A DNA stretch of 64,000 nt from CAWHQZ01 sp963831645. GTDB taxonomy: Bacteria > Pseudomonadota > Alphaproteobacteria > Rhizobiales > Aestuariivirgaceae. The notes beneath the pieces were generated by a model, which saw only the letters and a list, made by a program, of their open reading frames with translations, made no database searches and had not been told where the DNA came from. Made by a program: the position numbers and the translations under genes. Each line of letters opens with the position of its first letter. The stretch's first letter is position 1. Positions 1 to 8,996 of this stretch are shown here, in pieces. The stretch lies in assembly GCA_963831645.1 (NCBI GenBank), contig CAWHQZ010000023.1, positions 310,001 through 374,000 on the forward strand. Reading direction: 5' to 3'.

Positions 1-174
1 GCATCCAGCGCCACCGATCTTTGGGACCAGATCTACAGCCAGTTCAAGGACCAGGATTTTCCCGCCGACCGACGCATTACGTCCCACTTCAAGAGCGCCG
101 CATATTGCTCTGTGGGTCTGTTCTGGATCGTTATCGCAATCATTCTTGTGCCGCAGTACTTTCCCTGGAGATAG
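1..174 (+). CDS. C-terminal end of an unidentified small membrane protein (partial)
   Basis: Frame 1 is open from the window edge to a TAG at 172-174, giving 57 residues. The visible part has a polar stretch (DLWDQIYSQF, then a basic RRITSHFKS segment) followed by one hydrophobic membrane segment ending in PQYFPWR. The next gene starts 9 bases later on the same strand, so the two may be co-transcribed. I do not recognise the family, and the N-terminal portion lies outside the window. Confidence 0.55.
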   Translation, partial: ASSATDLWDQIYSQFKDQDFPADRRITSHFKSAAYCSVGLFWIVIAIILVPQYFPWR

Positions 175-183
175 ACAGGCGCG

Positions 184-1599
184 ATGAACGTCGGCGCCGT
201 TGCCATCCGGTTTCTTCTCGTGCTTGCTTTGGTCGCCGCAACGCCCGGACGATCAGGTGCGGCGGTCGATGCGCCGCCACATCCTCAGGCGAGCCAATCC
301 TTTACCTTCGCGCCGCTCATCGAAAAGGCGGCCCCCGCAGTCGTGAACATCTATGCGGCCAAGATCGTCCGCTCGCGTTCCCCGACGCAGCTGCTGGATG
401 GTTCGGCATTCTGGCGACTGTTCCAGGACACCTTCCTGTTCGGGTACGGGCGGGACCGCATCGAAAACTCGCTCGGCTCCGGAGTTATCGTCGATCCTCG
501 AGGCATTGTCGTCACCAACCACCATGTCGTCGATGCTGCGGAAGGTATTCTGGTCGCCCTGGCGGACGGGCGCACGTTTCGGGCCAAGCTTCTTTTGTCC
601 GACCCGCGCAGCGATGTTGCAGTACTGGAAACCGAAACGCCTGCGGCGGGTCTGCCATTCCTGGAATTTGGCGATTCCGATCTGCTCAAGGTTGGCGATC
701 TCGTGTTGGCGATCGGCAATCCCTTCGGCCTCGGCCAAACGGTAACGAGTGGCGTGATTTCTGCGCTGGCGCGCACCAGCGTCGGGGTTGGCGACCTCCG
801 CTTCTTCATTCAGACCGACGCCGCCATCAATCCCGGCAACTCGGGTGGCGCCCAAATCTCTCTCGATGGCAGACTGGTAGGGATCAACACGGCGATTTAT
901 TCCGCGGCTGCTGGAGCCCAGGGGCTGGGCTTCGCGGTCCCAAGCAACATGGTGAAGATCATTGTGGAGAGCGCTGCCCGCCGCCAGCCGCTGGTGCGGC
1001 CGTGGATCGGCGTTTCCGCTCGCCCGGTCCCACCGTCAATCGCGGCGCTTGCCGGCATTCCCCCGGGGCAGGGAGTGTGGGTCGCCGAGATATATGGTGC
1101 GAGTCCGGCGGCAAGAGCCGGCCTGATGAGTGGGGACATCATCCTGTCGGTCGACGGGTTTCGCGTCGATGAACCGCAGGCCTTGCGCTACCGCGTCGCG
1201 ACGAGGAGCGTGGGTGGCAAGACACGCCTGCGCATTGTGCGTAACAGGACGCAGGCGGAGATTGCCGTTTCGCTGACGGCGCCGCCGCTGGAGCCCGTTG
1301 CCGATGAGACTTGGCTATCCGGCTTGAGCCCGCTGGCCGGTGCGAAAGTCGCCAGCCTGTCGCCGGCGTTGGCCGAAGACATCGGCCTCGACAGCGGTGT
1401 TTCCGGTGTGGCGGTGCTCGAAGTCAGTCCGGGCTCGACAGCTGATCGTCTCGGCGTCAGGGCGGGCGACATCATACGCGCCCTGGACGGCCGCGCAATC
1501 CGCACGGTCCAGGAGTTACGCGACACTCGTGCGTCGGCCTTCAAGCCCCTGCGCGTGAGGATACACCGCCTGGGGCAGGACCTTGCCATCGTCCGCTAG
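184..1599 (+). CDS. DegQ/DegP-like periplasmic serine protease with two PDZ domains
   Basis: This 471-residue protein has a signal peptide at about 1-26, a trypsin-like domain at about 40-265 and two PDZ domains at about 270-365 and 375-471. The catalytic triad is visible as His114 (TNHHVVD), Asp144 (DPRSDVAVL) and Ser220 (NPGNSGG). HtrA-family proteins degrade or refold damaged envelope proteins in the periplasm. The residues after the catalytic motif read GGAQ where most DegP/DegQ have GGPL, which marks it as a divergent paralogue. It precedes yfgM-like and bamB, which also act in the envelope. The ATG at 184 places the signal sequence directly at the N terminus. Confidence 0.88.
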   Translation: MNVGAVAIRFLLVLALVAATPGRSGAAVDAPPHPQASQSFTFAPLIEKAAPAVVNIYAAKIVRSRSPTQLLDGSAFWRLFQDTFLFGYGRDRIENSLGSGVIVDPRGIVVTNHHVVDAAEGILVALADGRTFRAKLLLSDPRSDVAVLETETPAAGLPFLEFGDSDLLKVGDLVLAIGNPFGLGQTVTSGVISALARTSVGVGDLRFFIQTDAAINPGNSGGAQISLDGRLVGINTAIYSAAAGAQGLGFAVPSNMVKIIVESAARRQPLVRPWIGVSARPVPPSIAALAGIPPGQGVWVAEIYGASPAARAGLMSGDIILSVDGFRVDEPQALRYRVATRSVGGKTRLRIVRNRTQAEIAVSLTAPPLEPVADETWLSGLSPLAGAKVASLSPALAEDIGLDSGVSGVAVLEVSPGSTADRLGVRAGDIIRALDGRAIRTVQELRDTRASAFKPLRVRIHRLGQDLAIVR

Positions 1600-1642
1600 C
1601 CTCCGTTCGTTCCTGCCTGTAGGAGAGGGCAAGCGTCTGAAT

Positions 1643-1671
1643 TTGCCTTGATTTGGACACCGGGCTATTTT
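1643..1671 (+). promoter_or_regulatory. Possible sigma70-type promoter for yfgM-like-bamB-der
   Basis: A -35-like TTGCCT at 1643-1648 and a -10-like TATTTT at 1666-1671 are separated by exactly 17 bases, in the gap between the protease gene and the yfgM-like gene. The expected start of transcription near 1678 leaves about a 40-base leader before the ATG at 1718. The prediction rests on sequence match only. Confidence 0.35.
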
Positions 1672-1717
1672 AGCGGCTTCATCTGCGCTGTGCCAAGCAC
1701 GCTGGCCGACTTCCGAA

Positions 1718-2413
1718 ATGGAGCCCCATCCATTGACTGATGAATTGCTGGTTCGCGAGGTCGACGAGGAAGTAAGGCTCGAGCAGTATCAGCAGCTCTG
1801 GAAGCGCTACGGCAACCTGGTCGTAGCCGTCAGCCTCGTCGTCATCGCTTCCGTCGCCGGTTTCAAGGGCTGGCAATATTTTGATCTGAAGCGCTCCGAG
1901 GCTGCCGCCAGGGATTACTTCGCGGCGATGAACCTCGCGGCTGAAGGAAAGGCCGCCGAGGCGGAGACCGCATTGCAGGCGGTTGCCTCGGGGAGCCACG
2001 AGGGCTACGCCGTGCTGGCGCGTCTCCAGCGTGGTGCGGACATCGCCAAGGCCGGAAAGACCGACGAAGCGGTGCGGGCTTACGATGCCGTCGCGGCCCG
2101 GACGGATGTCGGTCCCGCCGTCCGCGATCTCGCCCGGATCAGAGCTGCCTATCTGCTGATCGACTCAGCAGTGCCTGCGGACCTCATCAAGCGCGTGGAG
2201 GCACTTAACGTCGCCGGTAGTCCATGGCGCAATATGGCCCGGGAAATCGTCGCCGTTGCATCCTACCGCAGTCGCGACTTCATCACCGCCGACCGCCTGA
2301 TGAACGAGGTACTGATTGATCCCGAAGCGACGGAGACGCAGCGTCGGCGAGCGCAAGTCCTGATTTCCGTTCTGGCGCCGCGCCTCGACAAGCCGGTGGC
2401 TGCCGCGCAATAG
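1718..2413 (+). CDS. YfgM-like membrane-anchored TPR protein
   Basis: The 231-residue protein has a short charged cytoplasmic N terminus, one membrane segment at about 33-49 and a helical, alanine-rich TPR-like periplasmic domain. This is the layout of the YfgM family, an ancillary factor of the Sec translocon that hands proteins to periplasmic chaperones. The yfgM-bamB-der order is the same as in E. coli and supports the assignment. BamB follows after 26 bases. The ATG at 1718 is the first in-frame start; a shorter version beginning inside the charged N terminus is possible. Confidence 0.8.
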   Translation: MEPHPLTDELLVREVDEEVRLEQYQQLWKRYGNLVVAVSLVVIASVAGFKGWQYFDLKRSEAAARDYFAAMNLAAEGKAAEAETALQAVASGSHEGYAVLARLQRGADIAKAGKTDEAVRAYDAVAARTDVGPAVRDLARIRAAYLLIDSAVPADLIKRVEALNVAGSPWRNMAREIVAVASYRSRDFITADRLMNEVLIDPEATETQRRRAQVLISVLAPRLDKPVAAAQ

Positions 2414-2439
2414 CTCGACAGGGGATAGGGCGAGAGGGG

Positions 2440-3753
2440 ATGGGAGCGATGACGCGGCAAAGTTGGTTGGTGTTTGCTCTGACGTTTCTGCTCGCCGGAT
2501 GTGGAACTTCGGCCAGCAAGTTGTTGAATTTCGGCAAGGATGACGACGTCGCTCTACCCGGCAAGCGCGAAAGCGTTCTGCAGAACAACTCCGAGACCAC
2601 CGACCAGGCAATCGCCAGCGATCCGATCGTCGTTCCCGCGGCCCAGTCCAATCCAAGCTGGTCGCAACCCGGCGGAACATCTTCCAACGCTCTTCACAAT
2701 CTCTCGCTCAATCCACAGCCCGCCCGAGCATTTGCTGCCAGCGCCGGCAAGGGTTCGAACCGCAACGGGCGCATTACCGCCAGTCCCATCGTCGTTGCCG
2801 GCCGCATTTTCGTGCTTGATGCCGAGGCCAGGGTGCGCGCCCTCTCGGCTGAGAGTGGCGGGTCCCTGTGGGCGGCTTCCCTGGTGCCTCAAGGCAAAGA
2901 TGGCAAGGGAGCGTTCGGCGGCGGCCTGGCATCGGATGGTTCGCGGCTCTATGCAACAACGGCGTTCGGCGAGGCGCTGGCGCTCGATGTCGCATCCGGC
3001 CAAGTCATTTGGCGAAAGACCGTCGGCACCCCGATCCGGTCGTCGCCGACGGTTGCCGCCGGCCGTATGGTGTTTGTCACCTCGGGCAACCAGATCTTCT
3101 GCCTGGCGACGGCCGATGGATCGGAATTGTGGAACTCACAAGGAGTTGGTGAGCAGGCTGCCGTAATCGCCAGCACCTCTCCCGCCATATCCGATGATAC
3201 GGTCGTCGCACCCCTGACGTCGGGCGACATCACCGCCCTCAACCTGAGCAGCGGTGCGCCGCTGTGGACCAACTCGCTCGCTTCGCGCGACACGACCTCA
3301 TCGCTTGCCAATCTCAACGACATCTCCGCACGCCCCGTGATCGACAGAGGCCAGGTTTTTGCAATTTCCCATTCCGGGGTCTTCGCGGCATTTGACGCCG
3401 CCACCGGCGAACGGCAGTGGCAGAAAGAACTCGCCGGCACCCATACGCCGTGGGTATCAGGCGACTACGTATTTCTGATCACCGGCCGCAACAAGCTGGT
3501 GGCCGTGGCACGCCGATCGGGAGGAGTTCGCTGGATCAGGGAGTTGCCTTCCGGCAACTGGTCGGGTCCGGTAATGGGCGGCGGCAGGCTCATTGCCGCC
3601 AGCTCCGAGGGCGCTCTTGCCCTGCTTTCTCCCCAGACGGGCGACCTCCTCACCACAATCGAACTCGGATCAAAGGTTTACATCGATCCCATCATCGCCT
3701 CAGGCACGCTCTACGTTCTTGGCGATGACGGCGATATCATCGCGCTGAGGTAG
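2440..3753 (+). CDS. bamB: BamB, outer membrane beta-barrel assembly lipoprotein
   Basis: The product starts with a lipoprotein signal ending in the lipobox LLAGC, with the acylated cysteine at residue 21 (residue 18 if the ATG at 2449 is used). A linker leads into a PQQ-type eight-bladed beta-propeller in which repeats such as LSAESGGSLWAA, LDVASGQVIWRK and FDAATGERQWQK are visible. BamB is the scaffold lipoprotein of the BAM complex that inserts outer membrane proteins. At 437 residues it is slightly longer than E. coli BamB because of an approximately 80-residue linker rich in Ser and Asn after the lipid anchor. It lies between the yfgM-like gene and der. Confidence 0.9.
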   Translation: MGAMTRQSWLVFALTFLLAGCGTSASKLLNFGKDDDVALPGKRESVLQNNSETTDQAIASDPIVVPAAQSNPSWSQPGGTSSNALHNLSLNPQPARAFAASAGKGSNRNGRITASPIVVAGRIFVLDAEARVRALSAESGGSLWAASLVPQGKDGKGAFGGGLASDGSRLYATTAFGEALALDVASGQVIWRKTVGTPIRSSPTVAAGRMVFVTSGNQIFCLATADGSELWNSQGVGEQAAVIASTSPAISDDTVVAPLTSGDITALNLSSGAPLWTNSLASRDTTSSLANLNDISARPVIDRGQVFAISHSGVFAAFDAATGERQWQKELAGTHTPWVSGDYVFLITGRNKLVAVARRSGGVRWIRELPSGNWSGPVMGGGRLIAASSEGALALLSPQTGDLLTTIELGSKVYIDPIIASGTLYVLGDDGDIIALR

Positions 3754-3795
3754 CCAAGCATATTCGGCGGCTTGGCCGTTTGCGGTGGGGACTTA

Positions 3796-5175
3796 ATGTC
3801 CTGTGAAGTTGTAATCGTCGGCCGACCGAACGTCGGCAAGTCCACGCTGTTCAATCGCCTTGTCGGCAAGAAACTCGCGCTTGTGAGCGACCGGCCGGGT
3901 GTCACCCGCGACCGGCGCAAGGCTGAGGCAGCGCTCGGCGGCCTCAGGTTCACTCTTGTCGATACCGCCGGCCTCGACGAGGCGCCGGCGAGGACCCTCG
4001 AGGGCCGTATGCGCGCTCAGACTGAGGCGGCAATCGACGAGGCGGACGTTTGTCTGTTTCTGATCGACGCACGGGCCGGAGCCACACCTCTCGACCGGCA
4101 TTTTGCAGACCTGCTCAGGCGTAAGGCAAAACCGGTGGTGTTGCTTGCGAACAAGGCGGAAACGTCTCTTGCGGAGGCCGGCGTGCACGAGGCGTATGCT
4201 CTGGCGCTGGGAGAGCCGATTGCTATTTCCGCCGAGCACGGGCAGGGGCTCGACGATGTGTTTCATGCGCTGAAAGACCTGATCGGGGCGCCGCGGGATC
4301 CTGGCGAGAGGGAGGGCCAGGAACAAGCCGCCGGTTCAAATTCCGTCCTCAAACCTCTGCGTCTTGCCATCGTCGGCCGGCCAAATGTCGGCAAGTCGAC
4401 ACTCGTCAACGCTCTCCTCGACGAGGAGCGGATGCTCACGGGGCCGGAAGCCGGAATCACTCGAGATGCCGTTGCCTCGAACCTGACCTTCGCTGGCAGG
4501 CAGATCCAGCTGTGGGATACGGCGGGCTTGCGCCGCCGGGCGCGGATCAGCGACAAGCTCGAGAAGCTCTCGGTGGGAGACGCGCTGCGCGCCATACGTT
4601 TTGCAGAGGTGGTGGTGGTCGTCGTCGATGCGACGGTACCGCTCGAAAAGCAGGACCTGCAGATTACCGACCTCGTGGCCAGGGAAGGGCGCGCCCTGGT
4701 CATTGCCGTGAACAAGTGGGATGAAATAGCCGACAAGCAGGCCGCGCTGCACAGGATGAAGCGAGAGGTTGAGGAAAGCCTGCCCCAGATCCGCGGCGTT
4801 CCGCTGGCAGCAATTTCGGCCTTGCGCGGCCAGGGTCTCGAACGGCTCATCACGTCAGTGCTATCGACCTATGATGCCTGGAACAAACGCATCCCCACTT
4901 CGGTGTTGAATCGTTGGCTCGCGGACGTGCTCGACCGCAACCCGCCGCCCGCGCCGGCCGGCCGGCGCATCAAAATAAGATACATGACGCAGGTCAACGC
5001 TCGCCCTCCCACGTATGTCGTCTTCTGCTCCAACCCGAAGGGACTGCCCGAATCGTATCGCCGCTACCTGGTCAACAGACTGCGCGACGAGTTCGGGTTT
5101 CCTGGCATACCGATCCGTATTTCGCTCCGTCGGGGCAACAACCCCTTTGCCGGGCGCCGTAGTGATGGGTCGTGA
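3796..5175 (+). CDS. der: Der (EngA), tandem-GTPase ribosome biogenesis factor
   Basis: Two complete GTPase domains are present, each with the P-loop GRPNVGKST (residues about 9-17 and 193-201) and a DTAG switch II motif. The second has the standard NKWD base-recognition motif; the first reads NKAE. A KH-like C-terminal domain fills about 360-459. Der is essential for maturation of the 50S ribosomal subunit. The ATG at 3796 is preferred over the upstream TTG at 3772: it places the P-loop at the usual distance from the N terminus and has GGTGGGG just upstream. At 459 residues it has the normal length. Confidence 0.95.
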   Translation: MSCEVVIVGRPNVGKSTLFNRLVGKKLALVSDRPGVTRDRRKAEAALGGLRFTLVDTAGLDEAPARTLEGRMRAQTEAAIDEADVCLFLIDARAGATPLDRHFADLLRRKAKPVVLLANKAETSLAEAGVHEAYALALGEPIAISAEHGQGLDDVFHALKDLIGAPRDPGEREGQEQAAGSNSVLKPLRLAIVGRPNVGKSTLVNALLDEERMLTGPEAGITRDAVASNLTFAGRQIQLWDTAGLRRRARISDKLEKLSVGDALRAIRFAEVVVVVVDATVPLEKQDLQITDLVAREGRALVIAVNKWDEIADKQAALHRMKREVEESLPQIRGVPLAAISALRGQGLERLITSVLSTYDAWNKRIPTSVLNRWLADVLDRNPPPAPAGRRIKIRYMTQVNARPPTYVVFCSNPKGLPESYRRYLVNRLRDEFGFPGIPIRISLRRGNNPFAGRRSDGS

Positions 5176-5756
5176 CTACTTCGGCCGGTCCGCTTCTACT
5201 TCGATCATCAGGTTAACTTCCGGACCCATGCCGAACTCCACGACCTTGGTCATGCCGAAGTCTGCGGGCGATATGGCGCCGGTTGCGGAGAAGCCGGTCC
5301 TGATGATGTTCTCGGCAAAAGGATAGGGCGCCTCCGCGTTCCATGCGGCATTGAGCGTCACCGGCTTCGAGACCCCGAGCAAGGTCAGGTTTCCGGTGAT
5401 CTTGCCTGTCTTGTCGCCAGTCTTTTCGATGGCGGTGCTTTCAAACGTCATCGACGGAAACTCGGCGGCATTGAAGAAATCCGGACTGCGCAGATGGTCA
5501 TCGCGGGCTTTCTGGTTGGTATTGATGCTCATCGTGTCGATGGTCGACCTTTGACCGTGCTTTTCGCGACGTCGTCCTTGTCAAACGAGATATCGCCAGC
5601 GACCGCATCAAACCTGCCGATGGCCTTCGACCAGCCGCCGTGATTGATGGTGAAGTAGACCCAGGCGTGGGCAGGGTCGATCTTGTAGCTGTCGGCGGCA
5701 TGCCCCGCGCCGCCGACCAAAATCAACGAAAGAACCGTCATGATTGCCTTGTTCAT
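5176..5756 (-). pseudogene. YceI-family periplasmic lipid-binding-like protein, broken by one frameshift
   Basis: The first part (from 5756) has a signal peptide ending in GHAA and the typical YceI start DSYKIDPAHAWVYF, continuing to DKDDVAKSTVK. The rest (TIDTMSINTNQKARDDHLRSPDFF onward, to the stop at 5176) is in another frame. Adding one base at about 5546-5552 restores an uninterrupted protein of about 193 residues, the usual YceI length. YceI proteins are lipocalin-like and are thought to bind isoprenoid or similar lipids. The membrane protein gene upstream on the same strand is probably co-transcribed. The break may be a real mutation or a sequencing error. Confidence 0.8.
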
Positions 5757-5800
5757 CTGCTACTCCTGCAGTGGTTGACCGGCCGGTTTGCTGAGGCTGC

Positions 5801-6667
5801 TCATTTGGCGGCGCGGGCTCCGATATGCCAGAGCGCTGCCAGGATCGCCGCCGCCGCCGGTATGGCGGCGATGACCCCGGAAAGAAGCGGAACGATTGGG
5901 TGGGCGACCCATTGCAAGGACGGTGCGGCGGCGGTCGCCACGGGCGTCAAGGCTAGCATCGCCATTGCCGCAAGACTTACATTGGGAGCGAGGAGACTCG
6001 TGAGCAGGAGCATGACTACGACAACGGCAAGCACAAACCACTGCGTGTCGCGGGGCATCGCAGTCGCGGGTGGCGCGCCACCGGAAACTACGACCAGATA
6101 GCGCGGTGCCAGGAAGCCGCCGATCAACGCCGCAGTCGCCCCGAGGAGTTGGGCCAGTCCGATAAACGCTCCCGCCATGGCGAGCACCGCTCCGCCGAGA
6201 GCCATCGCAAGGATGGCCAGCGGCGCTGCGAAGCCCGCATGTTTGTTGCCATCCAGTCCGACGAAACTTGCTCCTGAGATCAGCAGGAAAGCGACGCCTG
6301 CTACCGGAACGAACGTCACCAGTCCGACGCCACCGGCGAACTTGTTGATGCCGAGCCAGAGGAACGCGGCGGTCAGCAGTGCCGCCGAGACGGCAGCAAA
6401 TCCACGGTCTACCCATCGTGACGCGAGCGCTGCCGACAATGCCAGCAGGACAATGAGGTAGAAGAGCTTTTGCTTGGCCGCGACGGGCGGAAACGACGGC
6501 AAGCCCTCGAGTAGCCAATAGATTGTCAGAAAAGCCAGCAGCCAGGTGGCGCGCGACCATGCAGCGTTCCTCCATCGGGTATGGTCGATCCATCCAATGA
6601 GAATGCCCAATGCGCCAGGAATGGCGACGCTCGAAAGCAGAAGATTGGAGATTGCTGGTCCTTTCAA
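5801..6667 (-). CDS. Polytopic membrane protein of unknown function
   Basis: This 288-residue protein consists almost entirely of hydrophobic segments (about eight to nine likely membrane helices) joined by short loops, many rich in Ala, Gly and Leu. I see no transporter or enzyme motif that I recognise. It is transcribed toward the YceI gene, 44 bases apart, so the pair probably forms an operon. YceI genes often sit beside cytochrome b561-type membrane proteins, but this sequence does not show the paired haem-ligand histidines expected of that family. Confidence 0.65.
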   Translation of the reverse strand: MKGPAISNLLLSSVAIPGALGILIGWIDHTRWRNAAWSRATWLLAFLTIYWLLEGLPSFPPVAAKQKLFYLIVLLALSAALASRWVDRGFAAVSAALLTAAFLWLGINKFAGGVGLVTFVPVAGVAFLLISGASFVGLDGNKHAGFAAPLAILAMALGGAVLAMAGAFIGLAQLLGATAALIGGFLAPRYLVVVSGGAPPATAMPRDTQWFVLAVVVVMLLLTSLLAPNVSLAAMAMLALTPVATAAAPSLQWVAHPIVPLLSGVIAAIPAAAAILAALWHIGARAAK

Positions 6668-6735
6668 TCGTTATTGGTGGCAGCGTCGCTCAGAACCGAA
6701 TCAATGTCATCGCAACAAAATTTGATTGGCAGCAC

Positions 6736-7473
6736 TCAGGGACGATGATGATCGGTCAGGCGGCCATCTCGAAAATCGAACATAGCCCCGTGCGCCGTTT
6801 GTCCTGGCTCGACGAGAGTGATGACTCGCGCCGCGATAGCCTCTGGCGGCGTCAATCTCTCGGGATCTTCCCCGGGCATCGCCTGTGCCCGCATGCGCGT
6901 TCGAACTGGGCCGGGGTTGAGCAGATTTACCCGAACCGGCGTTGACACCGTTTCTGCCGCATAGGTCTTTACCAGGGCCTCGAGAGCCGCTTTGGACGCT
7001 GAGTATGCGCCCCAATAGGCAATAAATTGCCGCGCCGCGCCGGATGAAATGAAGAGCACGCGGCCTGCCGTTGATTGCCTCAGCAAGGGATCGAGGGCAC
7101 GGATAAGGCGCCAGTTCGCGGTCACGTTCACCGAGAACACCTCGTTCCAGGTTTCCGGGTCGAGATGGGCGAGCGGCGAGAGCGTGCCCAGAACTCCGGC
7201 ATTGCCGATGAGAATGTCGAGACGTTTCCATCGTTCAAAAATGGCGCCTCCGAGGCGATCGATCGCTGCTTCCTCGCGGAGATCGAGCGGCGCCAGGGTG
7301 GCGGCGCCTCCTCCGGCCCGAATCTCGTCATCGAGCTCCTCGAGCGCCCCCTGGGTTCGTGCCACTGCGATGATGTGAGCTCCTTGCGCCGCAAGCTCTT
7401 TGGCGATGGCGCGCCCGATTCCGCGCGAAGCGCCGGTCACGACAGCGGTGCGGCCGAGCAGCAGTTGGCTCAA
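6736..7473 (-). CDS. Short-chain dehydrogenase/reductase downstream of purF
   Basis: The 245-residue product is a classical SDR: nucleotide-binding TGASRGIG at 13-20, NAG at 91-93, catalytic Ser143/144, Tyr157 and Lys161 (YSASK). The substrate is unknown. Its ATG overlaps the purF stop by four bases, so it is translationally coupled to purF. An SDR in this position after cvpA-purF is common in Hyphomicrobiales, but the link with purine synthesis has no obvious biochemical reason. Confidence 0.88.
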   Translation of the reverse strand: MSQLLLGRTAVVTGASRGIGRAIAKELAAQGAHIIAVARTQGALEELDDEIRAGGGAATLAPLDLREEAAIDRLGGAIFERWKRLDILIGNAGVLGTLSPLAHLDPETWNEVFSVNVTANWRLIRALDPLLRQSTAGRVLFISSGAARQFIAYWGAYSASKAALEALVKTYAAETVSTPVRVNLLNPGPVRTRMRAQAMPGEDPERLTPPEAIAARVITLVEPGQTAHGAMFDFRDGRLTDHHRP

Positions 7474-8975
7474 CGGGCTTCGGCAAGCAGCGACAGCTGG
7501 CGCGGCGGCGGCGGGCCATCACGGTCGGTGAGCGAGGTTGGGTAGTCTCCCGTGAAGCAGTGATCGGTGAACTGCGGCCTCGCTGGATCGCGCCCCTCCA
7601 ATCCCATGGCCTTGTAGATTCCATCAACTGAAAGAAAGGCAAGGGACTTGACGCCAATGAATGCGCGCATCTGCTCCAGGCTGTGGGTTGCCGCAAGGAG
7701 ATGACGCTGCTCGGGGGTATCGATTCCGTAATAGTCGGGGTGCGCAATGGGCGGGCTGGCGATGCGCATGTGCACCTCTTTGGCTCCTGCCTCCTTCATC
7801 ATTTGCACAATCTTGACCGAAGTCGTTCCGCGCACAATCGAATCATCCACCAGCAGCACACGCCTGCCCCGGATCACCGATCGATTGGCGTTGTGTTTCA
7901 GCCTGACGCCGAGCGCCCGGATGTGCTGCGAAGGCTCGATGAAGGTGCGTCCGACATAGTGATTGCGAATGATACCGAGCTCGAAGGGAACATTGGACTG
8001 CTGTGCATAGCCCAAGGCCGCCGGAACACCCGAATCGGGAACCGGAATTATCACCTCGACGTCGCCCGGCGCTTCCTTGGCGAGCTGCCGTCCCATCTGC
8101 TTGCGCACTTCGTAGACGGACCTGCCGCCTACGTGACTGTCCGGCCGCGAAAAGTAGATGTATTCGAAAATGCACGGTCGCGGCGGCAGTTTCGGGAAGG
8201 GATGGAGCGATTCGGCGCCAGCTTCGGTAAAGACCACGACTTCGCCGTTATCTATTTCCCGAACGAACCTCGCTCCGATGATATCGAGGGCGCAGGTTTC
8301 CGACGCCAGGACCTGTGCGCCGTTGAACTCTCCGAGCACCAGCGGTCTGATTCCCAGCGGGTCTCGGGCGCCGATGAGCTTCTTGTTGGTCAATGCGACC
8401 AGGGAATAGGCGCCTTCGAGAGAGCGCAGAGCGTCGATGTACCTCTCGATGATACGCCGCTTCGGAGATCGCGCCACGAGATGCAGCACGGCTTCGGAGT
8501 CCGAGGTGGACTGGTAGATGGCGCCGGCTGCGATTAGGTCGCGCCGGAGAGCAAGTCCATTGGTGAAATTGCCGTTATGCGCGATGGCGAGGCCGCCGGT
8601 GGCCAGTTCGGCGAACAATGGCTGCGTATTGCGCAGGATCGTCTCGCCGGTGGTCGAATAGCGGACGTGGCCAATCGCCATCCTGCCCTTCAGCCGGGTG
8701 ATCGTTTCCTCATTGGAGAAATGGTCGCTGACGAGCCCCAGTCCGCGCTCCAGATGAAAGCGTTCGCCGTCATAGGCTACGATCCCCGCTGCTTCCTGGC
8801 CGCGGTGCTGCAGCGCGTGCAGTCCGAGCGCGGTCAGGGCGGCCGCATCGTCGTGCCCGAAGACACCGAACACTCCGCACTCTTCGCGCAACCGGTCCTC
8901 CCCCATATCAATGCCGGCTTTCAACGGATTTTCTGTCCTGATCATCGACCTGCCGGCGCCATTTTGCTCGTTCAC
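7470..8975 (-). CDS. purF: PurF, amidophosphoribosyltransferase
   Basis: The enzyme catalyses the first committed step of purine synthesis, PRPP plus glutamine to phosphoribosylamine. The N-terminal nucleophile glutaminase domain begins with the catalytic cysteine at residue 33 (EECGVFGVFG), so the preceding residues form a propeptide to be removed. The PRPP-binding motif VLLVDDSIVRGT is in the C-terminal phosphoribosyltransferase domain. At 501 residues the length is normal. Starts at 8945 or 8906 are possible because they also leave a propeptide. cvpA lies 21 bases upstream and an SDR gene overlaps the end. Confidence 0.95.
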   Translation of the reverse strand: MNEQNGAGRSMIRTENPLKAGIDMGEDRLREECGVFGVFGHDDAAALTALGLHALQHRGQEAAGIVAYDGERFHLERGLGLVSDHFSNEETITRLKGRMAIGHVRYSTTGETILRNTQPLFAELATGGLAIAHNGNFTNGLALRRDLIAAGAIYQSTSDSEAVLHLVARSPKRRIIERYIDALRSLEGAYSLVALTNKKLIGARDPLGIRPLVLGEFNGAQVLASETCALDIIGARFVREIDNGEVVVFTEAGAESLHPFPKLPPRPCIFEYIYFSRPDSHVGGRSVYEVRKQMGRQLAKEAPGDVEVIIPVPDSGVPAALGYAQQSNVPFELGIIRNHYVGRTFIEPSQHIRALGVRLKHNANRSVIRGRRVLLVDDSIVRGTTSVKIVQMMKEAGAKEVHMRIASPPIAHPDYYGIDTPEQRHLLAATHSLEQMRAFIGVKSLAFLSVDGIYKAMGLEGRDPARPQFTDHCFTGDYPTSLTDRDGPPPPRQLSLLAEAR

Positions 8976-8996
8976 CCGCGGGCTGAGCGCTGCGAA

